DNA from: Vulcanisaeta sp. JCM 16159
Lineage (GTDB): Archaea; Thermoproteota; Thermoprotei; Thermoproteales; Thermocladiaceae
NCBI RefSeq assembly: GCF_001316265.1
Contig: NZ_BBDN01000004.1
Location: forward strand, 166,361-230,360
Length of the DNA: 64,000 nt
Direction of reading: 5' to 3'
The translations under genes were made by a program, and so were the position numbers. The stretch's first letter is position 1, and each line of letters begins with the position of its first letter. The notes below the pieces were generated by a model, which ran no database searches, was not told the DNA's origin, and worked only from the letters and a program-made list of their open reading frames with translations. Positions 1 to 11,059 of the stretch are shown here, piece after piece.

Positions 1-811
1 ACCCAACATACCTAATGTATGAGCCTGTCATTAATTACCTGGGTGGTAGGGTCATTAGGGTTAGGGCTAGAGAGGAGCTTGGTTGGGAGCCAAGTGAGGA
101 GGATATTAAGGCCGTGATGAGTAGGAGGGTTAAGGCAATAATAGCCGTTAATCCTGACAACCCAACAGGTAGGGTCTTAAGTGAATCCATGATTAAGTTA
201 CTGGTTGACTTAGCACGTGATTACGATGCGTTCCTCATATATGATGAGGCCTATAGGCATCTTTACTATGATGCTCTCATACCTACGCCATTAAGTACAG
301 CCTTGAGAATGTAATTGCGCTGAACACGTTCTCCAAGGATCCAGCAATGCCTGGTTGGAGGTTGGGTTATGTGGTTGCACATGAAGAATTCATAAAGATA
401 TTTAACAGGGTTAAGCAGTATACGAACTTAAACCCACCAACGCCAGCCCAATATGCAGGCCTTATGTACCTTAAGAATTACAAGGAAAAGTACCTGAGTG
501 AGACTGTGCCTATCTATAAATCGAGGATGGAGACCATGTACAAAGCCATTAGGGAGTACCTGCCCGAGACAATCGTTGTGAAGCCAAGGGCTGGTTTGTT
601 CATGTTTCCAAACTTAGAACCATACTTAAGAAGGCTTAATACGAATGATGCGGACTTTGTAATGAAATTGCTGAGGCAATGTCACGTTGCCGCGGTACCG
701 GGTTCGGCCTTTGGAGAGGGCGGTAAGAATCACCTAAGGTTAACGTTTGCGAAAGAGAATGAGGAGGCAATAAGGGAGGGAATAAGGGCGCTTAGTCAAT
801 GTCTTTCATAA
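1..811 (+). CDS. Aminotransferase class I/II (PLP-dependent), 5' truncated by window edge
   Basis: Fold-type I aminotransferase of the aspartate/alanine family, transferring amino groups with pyridoxal phosphate in the cytoplasm. The frame is open to the left edge, so the N-terminus lies outside the window. Visible family signatures are NPDNPTG (substrate/PLP region), YDEAYRHL, and the PLP-lysine block TFSKDPAMPGWRLGY (the K after FS). One frameshift at about 290-305 joins the 15-314 and 347-811 frames, since the lysine block continues uninterrupted in the second frame. It ends by overlapping the convergent threonine dehydratase by 16 bp. Substrate cannot be deduced. Confidence 0.85.
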
Positions 812-1811
812 ACTCTCTCATTCTCAAGTATTTCTTTTAATTTCTCCACGTCAATGTGGCTGCCGGTTATTACGGCAACCACGTTATAAATAACGCCCCG
901 TTCAAGTCTCTTAAGTAAGTCGCCATTTATTACGGGCCCAATGGCTATGGCGCCGGCTCCCTCGGCAACGACATGCTCATACTTCAATAAAAGGTATATA
1001 GCCTCATGATATCTTCCTCATTAACAAGGAACACATCATTTAAGTAACGCCTTATGTACTCAAAGGGTATCTCGCCAGGTCTTGAGGCAAGTCCATCGGC
1101 TATCGTCTTAATGTCGCTTAGCACCACGGGCTTACCCTCCTTAAGGGATAGTACATAAAACGGCGCACTCTCGGGTTGAACTCCGTAAACCTTCACACCC
1201 GGCTTAACATGCCTCATTAGGTAGGAAACTCCAGCAGGTAAGGCGCCACCACCAAGCGGTATGAGTATGGCATCGACACTGGGTAGATCCTCAAGTATCT
1301 CAAGCCCAATGGTTGCGTGGCCAGCAATTATGTAATGGTCATTAAAGGTATGCACAAGCTTAATCCTTGGATTACCCGAGACAATCTCGAGAGCCCTTTT
1401 CTCGGCCTCTACATAAGACCTACCATACTTAATAACCTCAGCGCCATACCTCTCCATATCCTCAACCTTAGACTTAGGCGTCGTCTCTGGGACAACCACC
1501 GTGGCCTTAACCCTCAGTACATTGGCTACATATGCCAATGCAACTGCGTGATTTCCCGTGGATACCGTTAGGAAGTGTTCATAACCCTCACGCATATACC
1601 TATGTATGGCGAAGAACACACCCCTAACCTTGAAGCTACCACTCCTCTGTAGATTCTCCAGCTTCAGGTAAACGTTAAGGCCATTGCTTGATAGGAATTC
1701 CGACCTATACAATGGTGTCCTAATCACGTAACCTAACGATTCTGTCCTCCTAATGAAATCCCAAGCTTCCTGAATAAGAAACATTAAGTCGATGGAACCA
1801 GCAACACTCAT
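796..1811 (-). CDS. Threonine dehydratase (threonine ammonia-lyase), frameshifted
   Basis: PLP-dependent fold-type II enzyme that deaminates threonine (and often serine) to 2-oxobutyrate plus ammonia. Signatures: PLP lysine in SGSFKVRG (about residue 58), the STGNHAVALAY substrate loop, VVPETTPKSKVE, and the glycine-rich phosphate clamp PLGGGALPAG. One frameshift near 985-990 moves the last ~62 residues (VAEGAGAIAIGP, the family's ExxGA block) into another frame. The total of about 338 residues is a catalytic-domain-only length without an ACT regulatory domain, so a catabolic or unregulated form is likely. Serine dehydratase or racemase activity is the alternative. Confidence 0.88.
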
Positions 1812-1876
1812 GTAGATGCCCGTTAATTAAACATGAACAAAACATAATTAATTTTTACCTTAAATCTCAGTGCCAT

Positions 1877-3718
1877 TTACTTTTTCATTTCCTCCATTAT
1901 CTGATCTACGGCCTTCGTCCTAAACGCACTATAGACAGCCCAGTAGTGGAATATTAGCGTGACTATTGCTGCAATTATTGTATCTATTGGGAATATTATC
2001 ACCTTATGTAAACCAAAGGAACCATAGTAGGAGATCAACGTAATTACGATCATATACGTTGGCAACCAAACACCAGCCTGAACTCCCTCCTTAGGTAGTC
2101 ACTACCTAGTCTGTAAAGCACGGCCATACTAACGTATATCAGTACTGCAGTGACAACGACATACACCAGAAAACCTACATCATTATATACCTTTAAACCC
2201 TTGGTCAAGCTGTAGAAGTAGGAGAATGACAAGGCTATGCCTACGGCGTCAATAAGCCCCAGTGACAATGATATTGGGAGACTTACATTCAGTCTCTTGT
2301 ACGCGTAATAACCAAAGTAAATAGGCAAACCCACAAAGACTGCCAAGAAGAACTTAGACACCGTGCTAAAACCTGACCAGTAAATAACCAGGGACGCCGC
2401 AAGCGTAGCCAACGGGGCCAGGACCGGCATGGCCCATAACCTAAATGGGCGCGGAAGATCAGGCGCTGTCCTCCTCAACGCTTGTACGGCTATTCCGCCA
2501 ACAACCATGTAGGTGAGTACCCTACCGACAGTGGTGAATGACACTATGGACTGCCACGTCGGGAATGGCAATAGGTATAGGGCGCCGAGTACTGCTATGG
2601 TTACTAGGGACCACTTGGGTACCCTGGTACGGCTTAGTGCTAGGAACCAGGATGGTAAATAACCATCCGCTGAAATACCATAGAGAGACCTGGTTGCGCC
2701 ACCGGTGGATACAAATCCCGTACCTGCTGGCGAAACGACGGCATCTGTCAGGAACACTATTAACCAAGCCGTTAAGAATGCCGCTGCGGCAGGAATAACG
2801 TACCTTAGGGACTCTAGTAATTGCGCTATTGGCGCCTTGGATATTGAGGATGTTCTTAATGCTGACCAGGCACCCTCCTTGATATCAATTACATTCCAAT
2901 GGATCGCGCCTATAAAGCAAGCTCAAGCAGGATATATATCGTCATTGCAATTAATATTGCACTTATGACCGCAAAGGGAATATCCTTACTGGGATTCCTG
3001 CCCTCACCACCATATTCAATGGCCTGCCTAAAACCGAGGTAAGCAAACAAAACACCTCCGGCGGGCATTGCGTAAAACACCGCTGCCCAACCCGTGTATG
3101 GCGCAGTGCCGCTTGTAGGTATGAAACCACCCCCTGCAGTGAAGTTGGCGGGATTGAAGGCTAAAGCTATCATTATTATTGCCGTTATTGAGGGTATCAG
3201 TAGCTTCCACCAACCAACACCATAAACAACATCACCGACCGCCTTAACGCCTATATAATTCACATAGACAAATAGCGCCAGGAATAAGTAGCAATTACGT
3301 AACCAAGTACTGTCAAGGTGCCGGTAGATGTATTGTATAGTTGCGGAAAGAAGAAGGATAGGTATCTAGTTGCCGTTAGAGCCTCGGTGGGAGGCACCGC
3401 CGTTATTGCCAGGAAGTACGACCAACCAAGTAGGAAACCCGCAAAGCCACCAAATACGTAGTGCGGGTACCTAACGAGGGCACCTGACTTCGGTATTGCG
3501 GATGCGATCTCGGCATTGGCAATTGCTATGAGCAGTATTATTATTCCGGCTATTACCCAAGACAATAGGGCAGCGCCTCCTGCATATGATGCAGCATACA
3601 TGGGCGCAAACAACCAACCAGCACCTATTATTTCACCAATCGAGAGAAACAATAACCTACGTCTATCCAAAGCCTTGCGTAGTTCTTTATCAGTCCTAAT
3701 GCCGAAATCCTCGGCCAT
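1877..3718 (-). CDS. Amino-acid permease, APC superfamily (frameshifted)
   Basis: Polytopic secondary transporter of the amino acid-polyamine-organocation family, about 612 residues when reassembled. The N-terminus has the family's first helix with unwound glycine motif (SIGEIIGAGWLFAPMY). Long hydrophobic segments continue through all four frames (3260-3718, 2910-3263, 2050-2757, 1877-2065), giving roughly 12-14 membrane helices. Three single-base shifts, near 3260, 2760-2910 and 2060, break the reading frame, and the joined protein is continuous across each. It is divergent from hutH across a 349-bp AT-rich gap, so histidine uptake is an attractive but unproven role. Confidence 0.85.
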
Positions 3719-4067
3719 ACTATTCTAAATTATCCTGCTAATTTATAAATTTTACAATATGTAGTATATATTTTAATCCTATATTATTGCTAGTATTTAT
3801 ATAGTACTAAATCTCATACTTAAAAGACCAAACATGCAAAGATCTACGTGAATAATTAATTAAAAGAAGTCTATAACATAATAAATATTAATAAAATATC
3901 ATAAAACGTCCGCTATTTAATGCTTTATAGCAAATAATAAGGTCCATGCAGATGATCTTTACGGATTTGAAAAATAACTGGGCAATAGATCTATTAAGTA
4001 TTTTAGGATTTTTAAATAACTATATTGAGGAAAATAAATTAATATTCTACATTTTAATTTTACCCGT
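3719..4067. promoter_or_regulatory. Divergent AT-rich intergenic region between permease and hutH
   Basis: No credible gene is visible. The stretch is strongly AT-rich and separates two divergent genes. An A/T palindrome, aatttataaatt, at about 3740-3752 lies 22-34 bp upstream of the permease start and suits an archaeal TATA box. On the other side, the A/T tract at 4030-4060 can serve hutH. No long inverted repeat was recognised. Confidence 0.45.
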
Positions 4068-5562
4068 ATGGTCATAAATATCGGATCCGGCGCAAGCTAA
4101 CTTTAACGGAAATAATAGGGGTCTCCAGGAATTATGATAAAGTTATAGTAAATGGTAATGCATTAAGTGCAATAGATCGGTCTCGGAGGATCCTTGAGGA
4201 GCTTATTCATGGCGATGTAAGGATCTATGGTGTTAATACGGGACTTGGTGACCTATATAACGTTACTGTCAACCCTGAGGATGTAGCTAAGTACTCACTG
4301 GAGATGCTCATTGATCATTCAACGGGTGTTGGTGATTATGCACCTGATGACTGGGTTCGGGCAACAATGCTCATTAGGCACATCAATTATCCCTGGGATA
4401 TAGCGGTGTTAGGGATATCGTTGTAAACAGGTTAGTTGATTTTCTAAACATGAGAATAACGCCGTTAGTCCCTAGGTACGGCTCAGTGGGCGCCTCAGGA
4501 GACCTAGCGCCGCTGGCTCACATTGCATTAGCATTATTAGGTAGGGGCATGGTGAGGTACCAAGGTAAAATAATGTCTAGTGCTGAGGCCCTTAAGTTGG
4601 CTGGGCTTGATGAGTTAAGGCTTAGTTATAAGGAGGCGTTATCGCTAATTAATGGGACAAGTTATAGCACTGCCGTAGCCTCATTGGGTATTTGGGACAC
4701 CTACCGATTATTACGGGCTGCAATAGCCGTTATGGCGTTAATGATTGAGGCGTCACGGGCAAGTACGGCACCGTTAGGCATTGAGGTAAATACCACTAAA
4801 TTACATAAGGGTGAACTCGAGGTTGCAAGGGTCATTAGTGAATTAATAATTGATAGTAAGAACGTGAACACCAGCGGTAGGACCCAGGACCCATACTCAA
4901 TAAGGTGCATACCCCAGGTACTTGGTTCGGTACTTGACGCGCTTAATTGGGCATTACATAATGTATTGAATGAGGCCAATTCTGTGAGTGATAATCCAAT
5001 AATAATTAATAATAGTGTTTACTCAACCTGTCACTTCCACGGTCAATACATAGCCTTATCAACGGACTTACTTAATATGTCCCTTGCTGTTCTCGGCAAT
5101 TTAATCGATAGACAAATCGCTCAATTACTTAGGAAGGAAATTAATGGCGTTAGTAATTACTTAACTAGTGGTCCTTGGCGTGTCGGTTTAATGCTAACCC
5201 AATATACGGCCGCCGCATTATCGGCAAGGCTTAGGGAGTTATCAACACCATCCACCGTACAGAACATACCAACCAGTGGTTTTCAGGAGGATGTTAACTC
5301 AATGAGTGCGAACTCGGCGATAAAGCTTCATGAAGTGAACTCATTAATTGCGCAGTTAATAGCCATACTCGCCTACGACGCCTACGTAGTGGCCAGCGCT
5401 AATAATGCATGCGAAAATTGCGGCAAAGTGACCGCCCACGTATATGGCATTATTAGTAAGTACGTGGCGGGTACTCAATCACATAGTGAGGCAACAACGA
5501 GGTTGATGAGTGCGATTGATGAGCTTTCAAGTCTCGTAAGCCTAAGGATTAATCCATCGTAA
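4068..5562 (+). CDS. hutH: Histidine ammonia-lyase (frameshifted)
   Basis: Converts L-histidine to urocanate and ammonia, the first step of histidine degradation. The signature GSVGASGDLAPLAH carries the Ala-Ser-Gly triad that cyclises to the MIO cofactor. Also visible are YGVNTGLGDL near the N-terminus, YSTCHFHGQYIALSTD, and QEDVNSMSANSAIKLHE near the C-terminus. The reassembled length of about 498 residues is normal for the family. Start chosen at ATG 4068 because its frame, after a one-base shift near 4097, gives a family-like N-terminus; a second shift lies near 4390-4402. The 3' end overlaps convergent rpiA by 14 bp. Phenylalanine/tyrosine ammonia-lyases share the fold, but hutU in the same window favours histidine. 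Confidence 0.88.
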
Positions 5563-6250
5563 CCGTAGACCCATCAAGCCTACCAATTATCACCCTGGAA
5601 ACCCTCTTACCACTAAATACGCCAACCTCAACAACACCCGGCACCTCCCTGATTACCCTCTCCAAATCCTCAACATTAACTCCAGCCCTGGGCATGTAAT
5701 CAATTATGTAATTGCCATTATCAGTCACCACAGGCCCCCTCTTACCACCACCAAACCTAAGCTCGGCCGTACCGCCAAGCTCCTCTAACCTCGCCTTAAC
5801 TATGGTCCAGGCAAAGGGTATTACCTCAATAGGTATTGGGTGCTTACTCGGTATTGAATCAAACACCTTGGACTCATCAACGATTACCACGAACTCCCTA
5901 GCCCAATAATCAATTATCTTCTCCCTGGTCAGGGCGGCACCACCACCCTTAATCAGGTTCTTCCTCCTATCAACCTCATCAGCACCGTCAACAGCCACAT
6001 CGACATGGTCAACCTGCCAGGGATAACGTAATAAATTAGCAAGACCTAGTCTCACCACCTCGATCTCGGTCTCTGTAGATGTTGGCACCAAAACCACATT
6101 ATTAACGTCACCATTAATTATTAACTTATAAAGTTCCCTTAGAAAGACCATTGCCGTGGATCCGGTACCAACACCAATGACATAACCACTCCTAACGTAC
6201 TTAAGGGCCTCCTTGGCCGCGGCCTCCCTCGCTATATCAACACCACTCAC
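5549..6250 (-). CDS. rpiA: Ribose-5-phosphate isomerase A
   Basis: Interconverts ribose 5-phosphate and ribulose 5-phosphate for nucleotide and sugar metabolism. The 233-residue protein is intact and of normal length. Signatures are GTGSTAMVFLREL (phosphate loop), DGADEVD (about residue 95), KGGGAALTREKII with the catalytic-base region, and GGKRGPVVTDNGN. It is one of the few enzyme genes here without a frameshift. It is 24 bp downstream of folP on the same strand and may share a transcript with it. Confidence 0.95.
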   Translation of the reverse strand: MSGVDIAREAAAKEALKYVRSGYVIGVGTGSTAMVFLRELYKLIINGDVNNVVLVPTSTETEIEVVRLGLANLLRYPWQVDHVDVAVDGADEVDRRKNLIKGGGAALTREKIIDYWAREFVVIVDESKVFDSIPSKHPIPIEVIPFAWTIVKARLEELGGTAELRFGGGKRGPVVTDNGNYIIDYMPRAGVNVEDLERVIREVPGVVEVGVFSGKRVSRVIIGRLDGSTVTMD

Positions 6251-6274
6251 GTCATCTGTAATTAACCAATAAAT

Positions 6275-7246
6275 TTAATGATTACCTGAATTAACAATTC
6301 TAACCAACTCCTCATTGCACCTAGTTGGGTCCTTGTTAAGGCATAGTCTAAGGGCCTCGGCAACCCTAACGGCATCCCTACTCTCACCAACATTGTGTGT
6401 CCTAACGGCATCAGCGCCCATGAGCACGGCAATGGCCTCGGCAGATACGGATGCGAACAACCTCTCCTCAGGTGATGCCCTCCTACGCATCAGCCTCTCA
6501 AGGAATGACTTTCTCGAAATACCAACAAGAACAGGCCTATTTAACTCACTCCTTATCCTATTAATATTCATTATAATTATTGAGTCCCAGGAATACCATG
6601 GTAAGTACCATCACCACGTATGTAATCGCCCCTTAACGGCTCACCACCAGTGAATATTGGATCCATACCCAGCGGAGGCCACGCACCGATACCAGGATCA
6701 ATAACAATACTATCCTCATTAATGCCATTACTCAATACAATCTCCAAGCTCTCCCTCAGGCACCTATGGTCCTGCTGATAGGATCGCTGCCCTGACTTGG
6801 CCTTCTCTCTCTTGCCATGATGATCACTGATGCCTGGTGATTAGATATCACGCGGGCCATATCACCATCGCCCTTTAACCCAGTGACGTCATTAATAACG
6901 TCAGCACCCGCGTTCAACGCCTCCTCAGCAACCCTAGACCTAAATGTATCGACGGATATCGTTAATTCAGGAAACTCCCTCCTCAGGGCCTTAATCACTG
7001 GCAACACCCTACTCACCTCCTCATCAACACTAATCACGGTCTTATTATACGGCGCCGTGGACATTCCACCAACATCGATTATGTCAACACCGCCGGAGAC
7101 CATGGCTTCGGCAGCCTTGAGTGCATCATCAACCGTCCTCCTCACCGAGCCCTTAAAGAACGACTCAGGCTAACATTAATAACCCCGACCAACCTAACGG
7201 GTTCACCATCCCCAACCCAAACACGGCCAAGCCTAGCCCTCGGCAT
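6275..7246 (-). CDS. folP: Dihydropteroate synthase (frameshifted)
   Basis: Pterin-binding TIM-barrel enzyme that joins dihydropterin pyrophosphate to a p-aminobenzoate-type acceptor. Blocks in order: GVINVS at the N-terminus, DVGGMST (the DIGGEST-like motif), ISVDTFRS, INDVTG, DPGIG and GISRKSFL near the C-terminus. Three shifts interrupt it. The one at about 7168 is informative: adding one C to a CC pair restores the expected VSPESFF reading, so it is almost certainly a homopolymer undercall. Start is ATG 7246, with reassembled length about 324 residues. In crenarchaea the product would be a modified pterin, so the exact acceptor is unknown. Confidence 0.85.
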
Positions 7247-7297
7247 GCTTAATTCCCTCAGTGAGCAAGGCTTATTATGTCCTAGATTTAAGGATTA

Positions 7298-7726
7298 GTG
7301 ATGGATCTATCATTGGATGAGCAAATACTCATTTTAATTAGGGAAAGAGGCCCATTGACTGCTGAGGAAATAGCTTACTATCTAAGGAGGGATATTAAGG
7401 AGATTGCTGAGGAACTTCAGTACCTTGAGCATGATAAATTGATTACGAGGGTTAAGAGGGGCTTTATACTCAAGAAAGAGGCCTTTGACTTAACGCCAAC
7501 AGGCCTTGAGGAGGCCCAAAAGGCCTATGAGAAGCTGAAAAGTATTTCGGAAAGAATAATCAGCCAAATAAATAACATGAGTGATGAGGAGCTTGAGGAA
7601 GTACTTAACCAATACGTTTCGATAATGCCACTAATAATACTCCTAAACCTAATACCGCTCGAACTATTGATGCTAATGGGCCTTGACATATTGCTGATAG
7701 GGCCAGTAATAATTCACGGCCATTAA
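7298..7726 (+). CDS. Winged-helix protein with hydrophobic C-terminus
   Basis: A 142-residue protein whose first ~70 residues form a winged-helix DNA-binding domain (LTAEEIAYYLRRDIKEIAEEL followed by a KLITRVKRG wing). A short acidic linker (MSDEELEEVLNQYV) leads to about 35 very hydrophobic residues that look like one membrane hairpin or helix. GTG at 7298 and ATG at 7301 are both possible starts. It is divergent from folP and its end overlaps the convergent exchanger gene by 4 bp. A membrane-tethered regulator is an inference from composition; the target is unknown. Confidence 0.7.
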   Translation: MMDLSLDEQILILIRERGPLTAEEIAYYLRRDIKEIAEELQYLEHDKLITRVKRGFILKKEAFDLTPTGLEEAQKAYEKLKSISERIISQINNMSDEELEEVLNQYVSIMPLIILLNLIPLELLMLMGLDILLIGPVIIHGH

Positions 7727-8724
7727 ATACCACGCATTAAAATGAGCATGTAGATTATATAACCAAGAAGCCCAATCACCGCCACGTCCCAGGTAAGCCT
7801 CCCCTTAACTACGTGGTAAAGCATTATAGAGGATACGGCCTCAACCACGATAACACTAATTAAAGCCTCAATATCCAAAGACCACCTAGTGACGATCAAG
7901 GCTATGGCTGGGTACACGGTTGAGTAAAGAACCTTCTCGCCAATTAACGCGGCAATAGCATAGTATCGCGCCCTCTCAAGGTCCATATAGCCGCGGTTAT
8001 TGACTCAGGCAGTACCGTAGCCGTAGGCACGATTATTATCGATAAACCCATTACATTAAGCATGAGACTACGTGATAGGTCGATTATTCCCTCAACCATA
8101 ACCCTAGAACCCACAAATAGTAGAGCTACGGAAATAGCAAGCTGAGTTGCGAGTAAAAGCTGTTCTCTAAGCCTTGATGTTCTAATGATCCTGAGCATGT
8201 AAAGTCCCTCGTAATCCTCAATAGCCAAGCCCTGCCTAACCCTCATTACATAAATATATAATAGGTAAATCACAAGTAGAAAAACCGCTATTACTAACCT
8301 AACCTGGGGTGAATTCATGAAAGCTGGTAGGAGAACCGTAGGGAAAAAACGCTACGACCACGATGAATGGCGCCACCAATACCCTATCAACCTCAAGAAC
8401 CATGTCACTCCTGTAGTGCAGGTAAAACCCAATGATGGCGATAACAAAGATTATTGGGTATATTATAGTAGATACCACAAAGGGTTCCCCAATTACCGTA
8501 CCCACGGCAACATCTTCACCAGAGACATTACCATAAAGCAGAAGGGCAACTAGAAACACTACAAGCTCAGGGAAGGATGTTAGAATTGGTGATAATACTG
8601 CACCAACGAAGGAAGCACCAACCCTATACCTGGAACTTACGTACTCCATGGTATTGGTAAAGAACCAACTACCAATAAGCACAGAAATAAATCCTCCAAT
8701 AATATCCAAAGTAATTGTTAGCAC
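7723..8724 (-). CDS. Sodium/calcium exchanger-family membrane protein (frameshifted)
   Basis: Cation/Ca2+ antiporter (CaCA) family carrier. Two internally related alpha repeats are visible: [20 protein letters not shown] in the N-terminal half and [20 protein letters not shown] in the C-terminal half, each with the P-E cation-binding pair. Frameshifts near 8310 and 7980 split it into three frames that together give about 334 residues and some 10 helices. GTG 8724 is chosen as start because the frame further upstream runs into the divergent superoxide dismutase gene. The transported ion (Ca2+, Na+, H+) cannot be read from sequence. Confidence 0.8.
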
Positions 8725-8759
8725 CCCACTATCCCAAATTAAAATAATGCAAAAACAAC

Positions 8760-8768
8760 ATTTAATAA
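8760..8768 (+). promoter_or_regulatory. Probable TATA box of the superoxide dismutase gene
   Basis: The A/T element atttaataa is centred about 28 bp upstream of the ATG at 8792, the usual spacing for a leaderless or very short-leader archaeal transcript. Confidence 0.45.
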
Positions 8769-8791
8769 GCCCAATCCTAACAAGGTCTTTG

Positions 8792-9421
8792 ATGAGTCTT
8801 CCCGCAACACTCTTCAAAAGATACGAACTACCACCACTACCATATTCAATAAATGCCCTTGAACCCCACATAAGTGGTCAGGTAATTGACATACACTATA
8901 ACGGGCACCACAAGGGCTACGTAAACGGAGCCAACGCAACCATCGAGAGGCTAGAGAAGATCGTTAAGGGGGAGGTAACGAGCTACGACATACAGGGACT
9001 ACTGAGGAACCTATTCTTCAATATAAACGGTCACAAACTCCACACACTTTATTGGCACTCAATGGCACCACCAGGCAAGGGAGGAGGAACACCAGGCGGC
9101 TACCTAGGCGACCTAATAAATAAGCAATTCGGAAGCTTCGAAAAGTTCAAGGCACTCTTCATGGAGGTCATGAGGTCACTGCCGGGCTGTGGATGGACCG
9201 TGCTATATTACGACCCAGAAACTGGAAACCTAGAATTCACAACCTTCGAAAACCACTACAACCAACACATCGCCGAGTTACCAGTCCTCCTAATAGTCGA
9301 TGAATTCGAACATGCTTATTACCTCCAATATAAGAATAACAGGAATGGCTACATAGATGCCATTTGGAATGTGCTGAATTGGGAGGAGGCCGAAAATAGA
9401 CTTAGGAAGTACATGAAGTAA
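8792..9421 (+). CDS. sod: Fe/Mn-type superoxide dismutase
   Basis: Dismutates superoxide to oxygen and hydrogen peroxide in the cytoplasm. Metal ligands can be traced: His in [11 protein letters not shown], His in LHTLYWHSM, and Asp plus His in [13 protein letters not shown] near the C-terminus. The intact protein of 209 residues has a typical archaeal length. Start is ATG 8792, because the open frame further upstream lies in the promoter and exchanger N-terminus and encodes no SOD-like sequence. Metal preference is not decidable here. Confidence 0.95.
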   Translation: MSLPATLFKRYELPPLPYSINALEPHISGQVIDIHYNGHHKGYVNGANATIERLEKIVKGEVTSYDIQGLLRNLFFNINGHKLHTLYWHSMAPPGKGGGTPGGYLGDLINKQFGSFEKFKALFMEVMRSLPGCGWTVLYYDPETGNLEFTTFENHYNQHIAELPVLLIVDEFEHAYYLQYKNNRNGYIDAIWNVLNWEEAENRLRKYMK

Positions 9422-9489
9422 TACACAACAGAGTAAGGATCATCAAAATAAACCTTATTTTATTATCTATTTCCCTAATTACCATAAAA

Positions 9490-10404
9490 TCATGCCTTAT
9501 GAACCCACACTGCATTAATTATTATTGCTGATGCAAGCATGCTCGTCACATCATTGATGTCGAATGGCGGCGTGACCTCGACGACGTCGAAAATCTTAGG
9601 CGTTAATCTAGTGCTTAGCTCACGGATGAGCTTATTGCTTCTCTTGATGTAAAGCCTCCAGGTGATGGGCTATTAACGCCTGGTGCGAAGGCTGGGTCAA
9701 CAACGTCGAGATTGATGCTTAGGTGAACCATCCTATTACCAACGTTATTCATGACCTCGTTAACCACGCATCAATGCCCATGGAATCAACCTGGTCAATG
9801 GTATACACATTAACACCCAATTTCTTAGCCTCATTAAACAGGTAGGGCGCGTTTGAGTGGGGCCTAACACCTATTATGGCTATGTAAGCGTCAGGGTCAA
9901 CACCCCTAATCCACCTAATAACCTGCCCGCTCGTCAAGCCCTCAGTAACAACCTAACATCGGGGTGAGCATCAAGCAGGACATAGGCTAAGCCACCGCCA
10001 ACAGCCTTCCTCAAGCCCCTAAAGGCCGCGTAGGACGTCGTACTATCACCACCAATCACGATTAACTCCCTAACGAGGCCTAGGGCCTCGCTAACCGTCT
10101 CCTCAACCCTACGCCAAGTCTCATTATGATCACCAACAACCACATCAACATCACCAAGATCAACAATAGAAACATTACTGAAGACGTATGGTGAGGAGTA
10201 TAGCCAGGACCTAATCCTGGAGGGGGCAAGCCTAGAGCCGGGCCTTGTACCAACAGCCCCATCCCAGGGAACACCGAGAACACCAACATCACCACCGACC
10301 CAACCTCTCCTAATAACCTCGCCAATCCTGACATCACCAGGATCCTTAATGAACTTATACATGGACTCCCTAACAAACCGCATACAAAAATCAAGCAATG
10401 CCAA
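9490..10404 (-). CDS. Arginase/agmatinase/formiminoglutamase family hydrolase (frameshifted)
   Basis: Ureohydrolase fold enzyme, about 305 residues after joining three shifts (near 9935, 9750 and 9640). Family blocks: VPWDGAVGTRPGSRLAP, GGDSTTSY, LDAHPDVR, NLDVVDPAFAPG. Two of the usual metal ligands look altered. The canonical GGDHS has lost its His (GGDST), and the SxDxD block reads SINLD with Asn for the first Asp. The shift near 9640 is repaired by one A in an AA pair. HutH and HutU nearby make N-formimidoylglutamate hydrolase (HutG) a reasonable guess, with agmatinase the alternative. Confidence 0.75.
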
Positions 10405-10430
10405 TAGTATTAAAAGTACTACATCACGAA

Positions 10431-10576
10431 CTAAACCCTAAGAACCTCAACACTTATCCTCTAAATAACAATATGAGGTGGGAACCACTTATTCAAGCTG
10501 TTTAAAACCTCAACAGCCCTAGCATGCTCCCTAGAATCCTCAACTATATAAAAATCAATGCATTAGTATCAATCAC
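10431..10576 (-). pseudogene. Truncated PIN-domain toxin remnant (VapC-like)
   Basis: A GTG start at 10576 overlaps the last codons of the upstream vapB, the typical TA layout. The reading VIDTNALIF is the first PIN-domain Asp motif, followed after a one-base shift by VEDSREHARAVEVLNSLNKW, then two stops. Only about 45 of the usual ~130 residues are present. The remaining PIN acidic residues are missing because the divergently named arginase-family gene follows almost at once. A nuclease function is therefore not expected. Confidence 0.6.
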
Positions 10577-10808
10577 CGCCTCCAACATTCCTCATCAAAC
10601 CCTCCTCAATGAGCCTGTTAATATCATCAATCGTTAACTCCCTACCCAACCTAATCATTGGTATCTCCTGAACAACCTTCTTAAGGATAATACGACCACC
10701 ATCAACCTCAACACTCAGCAAATCGCCAACCTTAATATCAAGTCTCTCCCTAATGCCCGCGGGTATCGTAACCTGAAAATTCCTAGTAACCTTAACCAAG
10801 GTCTTCAT
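10569..10808 (-). CDS. vapB: AbrB/MazE-type antitoxin (VapB-like)
   Basis: A 79-residue SpoVT-AbrB swapped-hairpin DNA-binding protein. The core QVTIPAGIRERLDIKVGDLL is diagnostic and lies at residues 12-31, followed by a charged C-terminal toxin-binding tail. It lies directly upstream of a truncated vapC, so it is an orphaned or nearly orphaned antitoxin. Such proteins usually repress their own promoter. Confidence 0.85.
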   Translation of the reverse strand: MKTLVKVTRNFQVTIPAGIRERLDIKVGDLLSVEVDGGRIILKKVVQEIPMIRLGRELTIDDINRLIEEGLMRNVGGGD

Positions 10809-11059
10809 AATAAACTAAATAATTACCTCTATAAAAGCATTAAAGGCATTTCTACTAAGTTAAAAATAAAGCTCGAGAATATTTCCGCATACTCTTAACT
10901 TCCTTACAATTAATTTATAATTATTATTATAACTCTAAGAATTTTTATCAATAATTTAGTTAATCTAGTTATAACTTTTAAATATTATTCCACATATAAA
11001 TATTATAAGTAAGTGCAACAAGTCTTATTTTTGACATTTACGAATAGGCCTCGATAAAT

